Source of the DNA: Gemmataceae bacterium
GTDB lineage: Bacteria; Planctomycetota; Planctomycetia; Gemmatales; Gemmataceae
Length of the DNA: 64,000 nt
Direction of reading: 5' to 3'
Assembly (NCBI GenBank): GCA_025055795.1
Contig: JANWVV010000006.1
Coordinates: 1-64,000 of the forward strand
Numbering within the stretch: position 1 is the first letter of the stretch; each line of letters opens with the position of its first letter. The notes below the pieces were generated by a model. The model ran no database searches. It was not told the origin of the DNA and was given only the letters and a program-made list of their open reading frames with translations. The position numbers were made by a program, and so were the translations under genes. Below, in pieces: positions 57,353 to 64,000 of the stretch.

Positions 57353-58159
57353 TAGTTCGGCCGTGGTCCAGCACGGCGCCGGCCAACCCCAACGCCGCCG
57401 GATGTACTCACGCACAATCGCGGATACTTCAGCCGCGATCCGCCCAATCCCCAGCGTGCGTACCTCATACTCCTGCGGCCACTTGCGCGTTAACCAGTAC
57501 TCCCATTCGCCGAGCTTTTGCCAGGCCCATTGACGAGGTGATAATCGGACCGAGCGTCGCTGGCAGCTCCAGACTAGTCCCGCCGCCCCCATCAACACCA
57601 GCCCGGCGCTGAGCACTCCAGTCCATCCCCATCCGGTCCACTGCGGTGGTGGGGTGAATGCTGGATCCTGCTCCTCGGCAGGCCAAACCACCGAACCAAT
57701 CTTGTCTTTCTGGGGATCCACACCGGTCAACACGTCTACTTCCAGAACCGGCCCGGGATATTCACGCCCATTGACGCGCATAGGGGCAAAAGCGATCAAC
57801 TGCGTGGTGCCCGGCACAAACGGCTCCATACGTAAATGCTGGACCCAGCGTTCCCTCTGAGATCCGATAGAGTGCAGGCGGTGCGTTCCTACAGTCATCA
57901 CTCCCCAATCACGCTGGCTGGCAACCGTCAACCAGGATGACGATGGCTCGACTTGCAACGGTGCCGGACCTTCCACTACGAGTTCCACCTCTAGCGTATC
58001 CGATAATTGCAACCTGGCGCGAGCAGGCGACAGTCGGATCGTCACCTCACCATCACTAACTGCCCCACTGGATTGCCCCGCAAGCACTCCAAAAACGGCA
58101 AGCACCAACGTCCAATGCAATTCCTGGAAAAGGCTTTCTCCCTGTTGTTGCGGTTTCAT
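57110..58159 (-). CDS. BatD-like membrane protein
   Basis: 349 residues. A signal segment (WTLVLAVFGVLAG) leads into an extracytoplasmic beta-rich domain (RLQLSDTLEVELVVEGPAPLQ), then a transmembrane helix at about 178-198 (GVLSAGLVLMGAAGLVWS) and a cytoplasmic helical tail. The tail (EVSAIVREYIRRRWGWPAP, ELLAAATQAGW) is typical of BatD/DUF4381-like proteins. Its ATG overlaps the stop of the DUF58 gene by four bases, so the two are translationally coupled. The 3' 243 bases overlap the opposite-strand hydrolase ORF. Confidence 0.8.
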   Translation of the reverse strand: MKPQQQGESLFQELHWTLVLAVFGVLAGQSSGAVSDGEVTIRLSPARARLQLSDTLEVELVVEGPAPLQVEPSSSWLTVASQRDWGVMTVGTHRLHSIGSQRERWVQHLRMEPFVPGTTQLIAFAPMRVNGREYPGPVLEVDVLTGVDPQKDKIGSVVWPAEEQDPAFTPPPQWTGWGWTGVLSAGLVLMGAAGLVWSCQRRSVRLSPRQWAWQKLGEWEYWLTRKWPQEYEVRTLGIGRIAAEVSAIVREYIRRRWGWPAPCWTTAELLAAATQAGWTIEQTQALERLLHECDRWRFRAEQRHDELRLRLLHDARAWLELVDPACPDRCSAAATASVATAASNDTGSC

Positions 58160-59040
58160 CGTCGACGCCCTTGTTGCTCACGCTGACGCAGGAACTGTGC
58201 CACGGCTTGAATGTGTCCACCCGTTGTCTGGACCGTAATTACGTCCGCCTCTGCTTGTGCCGCCAGCCGGTACAACCGGTCGACAAAGCGGTTGCGTTGC
58301 TGCTCGAACTCAAAACGGACTCGCCTGTCGTTACAATCCACCAGCTTCTGCTGACCGGTTTCCGCATCTTCCAGCCAGGCCAGTCCCACGGGCGGACAAC
58401 TTTGCTCCCAAGGATCGATCAGGTGGACGGCAATCAGATCGTGTCGGTAAGCTACCCGCAGGAAGGCAGGAGCATAATTGTCGGTGAGAAAATCGCTGAT
58501 CAGAACCACGATGGCCCGCCGCCGTTGTGTCCGCAACACCCACTGCAGTAACGGGTTCAGATCCGTTCCCCGTTGAACCGGTTCGTAGGCCAGCAGGTCA
58601 CGCAACAAACGTTGGAGATGCCGATTTCCCTTGGCCGGAGGGATGTACCGCTCCACGTCCGTTGTCCCGAGGACCGCTCCGACGCGGTCGTGATTGACAG
58701 CAGCACATAAGGCGAACAGCGCACCAATTTCGGCTCCTGCCCGGCGTTTACTCTGGCCGCTACTGCCAAAGCCTAGACTGGCCGACACATCCATCAGTAC
58801 AAGTACGGTCGTTTCCCGTTCTTCTACAAACCGTTTGATAAACGGTCGGCCCATGCGGGCTGTTACGTTCCAGTCGATACTTCGCACGTCATCACCCGGC
58901 TGATACTCCCGAACCTCTTCGAAGGTCAGTCCTGCCCCTTTGAATGCGGAATGGTAGGCCCCCCCCAAACGTCCCAAAGCCAGTCGGCGGGCGTAGAGGT
59001 GTAATCGGCGCACCTGCCGGAGCAGTTGGGCACTCAGCAT
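58156..59040 (-). CDS. DUF58 domain protein
   Basis: 294 residues with the DUF58 signature EEVREYQPGDDVRSIDWNVT and a following von Willebrand A-like fold (VLVLMDVSASLGFGSSG, a MIDAS-like DxSxS). A second strand reads AIVVLISDFLTDN. DUF58 proteins usually work with a MoxR AAA+ ATPase and Bat proteins in periplasmic protein maturation. The BatD-like partner is coupled downstream, but no moxR or VWA batA/batB gene is in the window. Confidence 0.9.
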   Translation of the reverse strand: MLSAQLLRQVRRLHLYARRLALGRLGGAYHSAFKGAGLTFEEVREYQPGDDVRSIDWNVTARMGRPFIKRFVEERETTVLVLMDVSASLGFGSSGQSKRRAGAEIGALFALCAAVNHDRVGAVLGTTDVERYIPPAKGNRHLQRLLRDLLAYEPVQRGTDLNPLLQWVLRTQRRRAIVVLISDFLTDNYAPAFLRVAYRHDLIAVHLIDPWEQSCPPVGLAWLEDAETGQQKLVDCNDRRVRFEFEQQRNRFVDRLYRLAAQAEADVITVQTTGGHIQAVAQFLRQREQQGRRR

Positions 59041-59355
59041 CCGGATGGCCCCCTAGCGACGTGCGACCATTGTAAACACCAGGTCAGATCCTTCGTTCCA
59101 CCACACCATCATTGCACCCTGAACACAGCAACCACCAGAAGCAACCCCAACAGCGACCCAACACCATACGTCTGTAATAACTCACAAGTGGCTTCGTTCG
59201 GCCAGGACGCGTTTTAAACGGCGACGTACGGCAAAAGGGTAGCGGTCGCCGGTTGTCGCCTTGCTCCAGCATCAGGGCAAGGTGTGTATTTGACCGCGGT
59301 GTCTTGTCTGACCTCCGTAGCGGACGGCTCTTGTGATCCGTCCATGGGGTTGGTC
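59041..59355. other. intergenic region, no gene seen
   Basis: 315 bases between two minus-strand genes. ORFs here have no protein character. No clear terminator after glpK was found. Confidence 0.45.
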
Positions 59356-60861
59356 CTAGCGGGCGAAACTCAGAACAGCCTGGATGGCTTTGTTCCAGGC
59401 GTGCCGTTTATCTTGTCGCTGTTGCGGGGACCACCGGGGTTCGAAACGGGCCGCCGCTTGGGTATAGTGTCGCAGATTGGCTTCATCGGTCAGTCCGGCA
59501 CCGACAGCGGCCAGGAAGGCGGCACCGTGGGCCGTTGCTTCGATCTGAGCGGCCCGCACGACGGCCCGGCCCAATAGATCCGCCTGCCGCTGCAGAAACC
59601 AATCGTTGCGTGCCATCCCACCATCAACGCTCAGCGGAGTTGAAGTAGCAACGGCACTGTGCCCCCGCCAGTCGTTCCAGGCGGCCTCGACCAGATCGAC
59701 CACTTGCAAGGCAACCCCTTCGAGCACGGCTCGTGCCAGATCGGCGGCCGTCGTGGCTCGCGTCAAGCCCAAAATGGCGCCACGGGCTGCTGGCTCCCAA
59801 TGCGGGGCTCCCAAGCCGACAAACCCCGGCACGCACACCACTGGCTCGTCCTCGCGGGAATGCCGGACCAGCTCCTCCACCTCGGCGGCCTGTCGGACCA
59901 GACGCAGACCATCTCGCAACCATTGCACTGCCGCTCCCGCTATGAACACTGCCCCCTCCAGGGCATATTGAGGCACGGCTCCGCTCATGGCCGCTGGCGT
60001 TGTCAACAGTTTGTGATGGGACGTTACCGCTTGCGTTCCGGTGTGAAGCAGGTAAAAGGCACCGGTGCCATAGGTACACTTGCTTTCCCCCGCAGCAAAG
60101 CACCCCTGACCATACAACGCGGCCTGCTGGTCACCCGCTATGCCGCGAATGGCTATTCCATCGGGCAGAAAGCCCAGACCATGGGTAACGCCGAAGTCTG
60201 CGACACTGGGTCGAACGGCTGGCAGCATAGCAGCCGGAACGCCGAAATAGCGTAACAGGTCGTGATCCCACTGCAAGGCGTGGATGTCGAACAGCAGGGT
60301 CCGTCCAGCGTTGGTTACGTCCGTCGCATGGCTTCGGCCTGCGGTTAAACGCCACAGCAGGAACGAATCGATGGTCCCTGCTGCTAGCCGACCCGCTTCC
60401 GCAGCGGTCCGTACCCCGGCAACGTTATCCAACAACCAACGGAGCTTGGTTGCGGAAAAGTATGGGTCGAGGAACAACCCGGTTTTGCTGCGGATCAGGG
60501 GCTGGTCCCCCGCATGCTGCTGGCAGAAGCGGGTCGTCCGTCGATCCTGCCACACGATGGCCCGGTAGACAGGTTGCCCCGTTTCCCGATCCCACACGAC
60601 CACCGTTTCCCGTTGATTGGTGATGCCGATGGCCACAACTGCCTGCCCTTCCACCGCGGCTTGGGCCATTGCTTCCCGGGCCGTCGTCACCGTCGTCTGC
60701 CAGATCTCCTCCGGATCGTGCTCCACCCACCCATCATCGGGGAAATACTGCCGGATTTCCTTCTGAACCGCTGCCAGCGGCATCAATGTCCCTGCGTCAT
60801 ACACCACGCTCCGCGTGCTGGTCGTTCCCTGATCGATGGCCAGTATTACCCGTCGATTCAT
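59356..60861 (-). CDS. glpK: glycerol kinase
   Basis: Phosphorylates glycerol to glycerol 3-phosphate with ATP. The FGGY-family fold of 501 residues includes the N-terminal AIDQGTTSTRSVVYD, GWVEHDPEEIW and VWQDRRT. The glycerol-binding RSKTGLFLDPYFSATKL segment, YGTGAFYLLHTG and LSVDGGMARNDWFLQ are also present. Length and all segments are normal. ATG at 60861. No glpF, glpD or regulator lies beside it. Confidence 0.95.
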   Translation of the reverse strand: MNRRVILAIDQGTTSTRSVVYDAGTLMPLAAVQKEIRQYFPDDGWVEHDPEEIWQTTVTTAREAMAQAAVEGQAVVAIGITNQRETVVVWDRETGQPVYRAIVWQDRRTTRFCQQHAGDQPLIRSKTGLFLDPYFSATKLRWLLDNVAGVRTAAEAGRLAAGTIDSFLLWRLTAGRSHATDVTNAGRTLLFDIHALQWDHDLLRYFGVPAAMLPAVRPSVADFGVTHGLGFLPDGIAIRGIAGDQQAALYGQGCFAAGESKCTYGTGAFYLLHTGTQAVTSHHKLLTTPAAMSGAVPQYALEGAVFIAGAAVQWLRDGLRLVRQAAEVEELVRHSREDEPVVCVPGFVGLGAPHWEPAARGAILGLTRATTAADLARAVLEGVALQVVDLVEAAWNDWRGHSAVATSTPLSVDGGMARNDWFLQRQADLLGRAVVRAAQIEATAHGAAFLAAVGAGLTDEANLRHYTQAAARFEPRWSPQQRQDKRHAWNKAIQAVLSFAR

Positions 60862-61111
60862 CTGTCTGTCCCCATAATTACGTGGTGTCGATCCACCGTG
60901 TGACGATTCAACTGCTCTCTAACAATTGGTTCTGGCCGCGGAGCAAGGCCTCCCCGGTTGCGGCTATCCACCTTTCGTGTTGAGGGCCGCTTTGCTTTGG
61001 CCGTACCCCTTCCCCCTGCGTTGCTGCTCCCCCCTTTCATGACACCCAGTATAATAGTGCCATTGTTGGTAACGTTGTGGGCTTTGCCGTACTGTACCTG
61101 CCGATTGGCCG

Positions 61112-61477
61112 ATGATGTCTTTTTGCCAGACGGATTCGGTGAGCTGGGAACCGACCGCGGCGTCGCCCCCTTGCTCATCTGCTAATGGGTTGGCGACAGA
61201 GTGGGCTGTCCGCTACGAAATCTGTTGTTCGTTTCTGATCGCAACGTTGGTGTGGCATACCCCCCCACACCGGCTCCGCTCCCGCTGGCAGCGACTCGGC
61301 TATGGCATCGCCTATTCTTTGCTGTGCCTGCTCCTAGGGCCTTGGGGCCTACCATGGGGGTTAGTGTACACGGTACGGGCCATTGCCGTGAATCTGCTGG
61401 GGGGCCTGCGACAACGTCCAATGTCCCACCTCTGTGCAACCGAGGCAACGGAACCTTCCGTTTCCCAGGCGGCTTGA
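61112..61477 (+). CDS. possible small membrane protein
   Basis: A 121-codon ORF between glpK and the RNase HII-like gene, which lie on the other strand. The central part looks like real protein: a hydrophobic helix (YEICCSFLIATLVW), a basic loop, then YGIAYSLLCLLLGPWGLPWG and VYTVRAIAVNLLGG. No family recognised. The first about 25 residues look less natural, so the start may be downstream. The 250 bases before it hold nothing I can identify. Confidence 0.4.
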   Translation: MMSFCQTDSVSWEPTAASPPCSSANGLATEWAVRYEICCSFLIATLVWHTPPHRLRSRWQRLGYGIAYSLLCLLLGPWGLPWGLVYTVRAIAVNLLGGLRQRPMSHLCATEATEPSVSQAA

Positions 61478-61610
61478 AGTGGGCCGTTGCTGGAACTGTG
61501 AGCCTTCTGAGGCTTATTCGAACCCAACCTCCGATCATGCGGCTTGCTTTCCGCCACGCCATTCGTTGCACTTGTGTGCATGGCAGCCTGGCCAGAATCC
61601 GTGGATCGGC

Positions 61611-62543
61611 TCACCGCCGACGCCACACGTCATCGGCACGCAACCCCTGCTGGCGGAGGAAAGGAACTATCCGAGTGTACCAGTGTCGGGCGTGGGGGAG
61701 ATACCCGCTGGTGCAGGGCAAATCCGGCAACAACCGTTGCCAGTAACGATTGAACTGACGCATGCAAATTTCCCGGACGTATTTGGCTAGCATCGAGGCC
61801 AGGGCTACTGCCACAGATTGACTTTCCGCTTCCGGCTGGAAACAAACCATGATTCGCCGCTCGTCTTCCTCAAGACAGTACCGGCTTTCCACGGCCCCCT
61901 CCTGCAGCGGCGTAACCCACAAGTGGGGGAAACATGCCGCTACCAGCCCCGCATAGTAGTGCCGTCCTCCCAGTTTATCGCTGAGTATCAACACGTCTTG
62001 ACCGTCTGCCCTGGACAGGGATGGCTGGTCAGCCGTCACTGTAAACAGGGAACGGACCAGCTCGATCCATCCCTGGCCAAGGGTCTCCGCCTTGTTCCCC
62101 AACTGATCACAAGCCCAGTTGAACACCGCAGGCGTCAGGATCCGCACGCGGGCCCAAACAGGAAATGGCTCCTCTGTCAGCGGCGGCCAATCCTCCTCGG
62201 GGTAGGTTTCCTGGGGCTGGAACCATGGTTCCTTTTTTAGTGCGGCCACCGTTCCGGCCACCCCCTGCCGCATTAACCATTGCAAAAGCGGCTGCTTGGA
62301 CCAATGGAGCGTTCGTGCCACGCCACACTCCAGTGCCGACCAGCCATACCGTCCATAAACCTGCTTGGAATCATCAATGAGCACTCGATGATCAGCCGGC
62401 TCCGCCACGCGGCGAATCAGGCTTTGGAGCGTCTGCCAGCCGCTCGGGTCCTCCGCTGGCAACCGCACAACCACCGCCGCCTGGACCAGCGGGCCCAGCA
62501 CCGGACCGTATCCTGCTTCGTCGATTCCTACTACCCACGGCAT
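61611..62543 (-). CDS. divergent ribonuclease HII-like protein
   Basis: An RNase H-fold protein related to RNase HII, which cleaves RNA in RNA/DNA hybrids and removes single ribonucleotides. Visible are GIDEAGYGPVLGPLV (Asp8, Glu9; the family has GIDEAGRGP), IDDSKQV (57-62), LILSDKLGGRHYY (Asp189), ALASMLAKYVREI and CTSGYLPHARHW (the family's GY-T-H end). At 310 residues it is about 100 longer than usual; the extra part lies between about 65 and 180. Arg of DEAGRG is Tyr. AGGAGG precedes the ATG. RNase HIII is less likely because no N-terminal TBP-like domain is present. Activity on hybrids is likely but unproven. Confidence 0.75.
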   Translation of the reverse strand: MPWVVGIDEAGYGPVLGPLVQAAVVVRLPAEDPSGWQTLQSLIRRVAEPADHRVLIDDSKQVYGRYGWSALECGVARTLHWSKQPLLQWLMRQGVAGTVAALKKEPWFQPQETYPEEDWPPLTEEPFPVWARVRILTPAVFNWACDQLGNKAETLGQGWIELVRSLFTVTADQPSLSRADGQDVLILSDKLGGRHYYAGLVAACFPHLWVTPLQEGAVESRYCLEEDERRIMVCFQPEAESQSVAVALASMLAKYVREICMRQFNRYWQRLLPDLPCTSGYLPHARHWYTRIVPFLRQQGLRADDVWRRR

Positions 62544-62785
62544 CCCTATCCTCCTGCCGGACTCGGCCCTCTACCAGGTTGGTACCCACCCGCTTGACGA
62601 TTACAAGGCCGCTGCTCGCCGCCTTAAAAGGGGGTGCCTATCATAGCCAACACTACCGGGCCACTCAAGCGTCAAAACGCGGCCCCCATTTGGCACTTGC
62701 TCTCCGGTGACGGCACACACAACCCGCGAGATACACAAGGCTTCCTTCTGGTTATCACTTGACCACTCTCAATGGGAACCTCGCC

Positions 62786-63130
62786 ATGATGACCGACAAC
62801 GTCTTCATGAAGATCATCCAACGGACCATCCCTGCCCGTATCGTCTACGAGGATGATCTTAGCCTGGCTTTTCACGACATTCACCCCCAGGCCCCCGTGC
62901 ACGTCCTGATCATCCCTAAAAAAGAAATCCGCACTCTGGACGATGCCAGCAAGGACGACCAGGCGTTACTAGGACATCTACTGCTAGTGGCCCAACAACT
63001 GGCCCGGCAACTGAATCTGGACAAAGGCTATCGCCTGGTCATCAACTGTAAGGAGCAAGGGGGACAAACGGTACCCCATTTGCATGTTCATTTGTTGGGC
63101 GGTCGCGCCATGACCTGGCCCCCCGGCTGA
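62786..63130 (+). CDS. HIT-family protein (histidine triad, HINT-like)
   Basis: A nucleotide-binding hydrolase of about 114 residues. The triad HLHVHLLGGR is near the C-terminus (about 103-112), preceded by IHPQAPVHVLIIPKKEI and RLVINCKEQGGQTVPH, as in HINT/PKCI. HINT proteins hydrolyse AMP-lysine and other phosphoramidates. ATGATG at 62786-62791 is the likely start; the frame extends to a TTG at 62759 without conserved residues. Confidence 0.93.
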   Translation: MMTDNVFMKIIQRTIPARIVYEDDLSLAFHDIHPQAPVHVLIIPKKEIRTLDDASKDDQALLGHLLLVAQQLARQLNLDKGYRLVINCKEQGGQTVPHLHVHLLGGRAMTWPPG

Positions 63131-63343
63131 AACCCGATGCGCCCACCCTCACGGGATATGCTTGACAGTTGTCTGCCTATGACGTTGCTCGACCTGCAAC
63201 CATTAAGGTCCGTCAGGCCGGGACCAACCTCTGTTCCCACGACTGGCAAGCATTCGGGCAAGCCGCACCTTACCGGGAACCTGCAGGGCCGTAAAACCAG
63301 GTTTGAATCCTGACCATTACCCGCTTTGTTGTCCAAATCATCC

Positions 63344-64000
63344 ATGACTCATTCGGTGTCCGAGATTGTGCAGCAGCGGCTGCAAGAGGTTCGACAACGG
63401 ATCGCCCAGGCCGCCGGACGCAGCGGTCGCTCGCCAGACGATGTCACCATCGTGGCTGTCACCAAGACGGTGTCCACAGCCACGGCCGCTGTGCTTCCGA
63501 CGCTGGGAGTGCTCGATTTAGGTGAAAACCGGCCCCAGGAACTCTGGAAAAAAGCACCGGCCCTGCCGCAAGTTCGCTGGCACCTCATCGGCCATCTGCA
63601 GCGTAACAAAATCGAACGCACCGTGCCCTTGACCACCCTGATCCACTCTGTGGACTCCCTGCGACTGCTGAATGCTCTCCACGCATTTGGCCAGCAGCGG
63701 GGTCAACCCGTCCACATCCTGCTCCAGTTCAACTGCAGCCGCGAACCGAGCAAGCAAGGGTTTGCCCCTGCCGAAGTCGACACACTGGCTGAGCAACTCC
63801 CCGGCTTCACCGGTGTGGTCGTCCGTGGGGTTATGACCATGGCCGCATTCACCGCTGATCCGCAACAGGTCCGCCCCACCTTCGTTGAACTGCGGCAATT
63901 ACGCGATCGCCTCCAGCAACGCTCGGGGTTACCTCTGCCCCACCTCTCCATGGGCATGAGCAACGATTTTGAAGTTGCCATCGAAGAAGGGGCCACCCTG
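63344..64000 (+). CDS. PLP homeostasis protein (YggS/PLPBP family), cut by window end
   Basis: The first 219 codons of a pyridoxal-5'-phosphate-binding protein. It binds PLP through Lys41 (VAVTKT) but is not an enzyme; it buffers PLP. GENRPQE, RWHLIGHLQRNK and SMGMSNDFEVAIEEGAT are diagnostic. ATG at 63344. The window ends inside the gene shortly after the phosphate-binding region, so only about the last tenth is missing. It is on the same strand as the HIT gene, 213 bases downstream. Confidence 0.93.
   Translation, partial: MTHSVSEIVQQRLQEVRQRIAQAAGRSGRSPDDVTIVAVTKTVSTATAAVLPTLGVLDLGENRPQELWKKAPALPQVRWHLIGHLQRNKIERTVPLTTLIHSVDSLRLLNALHAFGQQRGQPVHILLQFNCSREPSKQGFAPAEVDTLAEQLPGFTGVVVRGVMTMAAFTADPQQVRPTFVELRQLRDRLQQRSGLPLPHLSMGMSNDFEVAIEEGATL

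Noticed and set aside
61201-61746. 181-codon plus-strand ORF before and over the RNase HII-like gene
   Set aside because: Its 3' part is antisense to the conserved end of the RNase HII-like gene and the composition is unnatural.
1-64000. CRISPR arrays, rRNA genes or intact insertion sequences
   Set aside because: No regularly spaced repeats, rRNA segments or transposase genes with inverted ends were seen on reading the window.

Overview
The window is chromosomal DNA from a planctomycete, most likely a Gemmata-like lineage. The evidence is the combination of a DUF1559 prepilin-like protein with a small lipoprotein behind it, two DUF1549/DUF1553 plus DUF1501 sets, two very large PVC-type dehydrogenase/cytochrome c proteins, GYF-domain ExbD proteins, an FHA-GAF-sigma54 activator, a membrane Ser/Thr kinase and the small basic protein characteristic of the PVC superphylum. 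Most of the window is dense and moderately GC-rich. The exception is about 51.4-56.1 kb, which is strongly AT-rich and almost gene-free.

Layout. 0-8.5 kb: histidine ammonia-lyase, an exported dimethylformamidase-like protein, a small membrane protein, a metallophosphatase-tetraheme cytochrome c fusion and a pseudouridine synthase. 8.5-16.5 kb (minus strand): FHA-GAF-sigma54 activator, an ExbB-ExbD-ExbD energy-transduction operon, an EF-G2-type GTPase and hisA. 17-20 kb: DUF1559 protein and lipoprotein, a HPPK-SDR fusion and the PVC small basic protein. 20-26.3 kb (plus strand): nickel-pincer racemase larA, tRNA-Leu(GAG), its cofactor gene larC, and alaS. 26.4-38.8 kb (minus strand): orphan DNA methyltransferase, phytanoyl-CoA dioxygenase-like protein, DUF1501, PSD1/DUF1553, a 1461-residue ThuA-dehydrogenase-cytochrome c protein and a ROK regulator; this looks like one sugar-responsive degradative locus. 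39-51 kb: Ser/Thr kinase, leucine-rich-repeat protein, a second PVC dehydrogenase/cytochrome c, STAS protein, HEAT-repeat protein, a second DUF1501/DUF1553 pair and a small membrane-anchored protein. 51.3-56.1 kb: tRNA-Thr(TGT) followed by the AT-rich tract, which holds a degraded NACHT NTPase. 56.2-64 kb: permuted NlpC/P60 hydrolase, BatD-like and DUF58 proteins, glycerol kinase, a divergent RNase HII, a HIT protein and the start of a PLP-homeostasis protein that runs off the window.

How the genes work together. The exported heme proteins and DUF1501/DUF1553 pairs probably form periplasmic oxidation machinery. LarA and LarC form a 2-hydroxyacid racemase and its nickel-cofactor pathway. ExbB and the two GYF-ExbD proteins form a proton-driven motor. 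The points most worth a second look are the HPPK-SDR fusion, whose SDR half has lost the catalytic tyrosine, the decaying STAND/NACHT gene beside tRNA-Thr, the doubled GYF-ExbD operon, and the divergent RNase HII with a large insertion. I found no CRISPR array, rRNA gene or intact insertion sequence.
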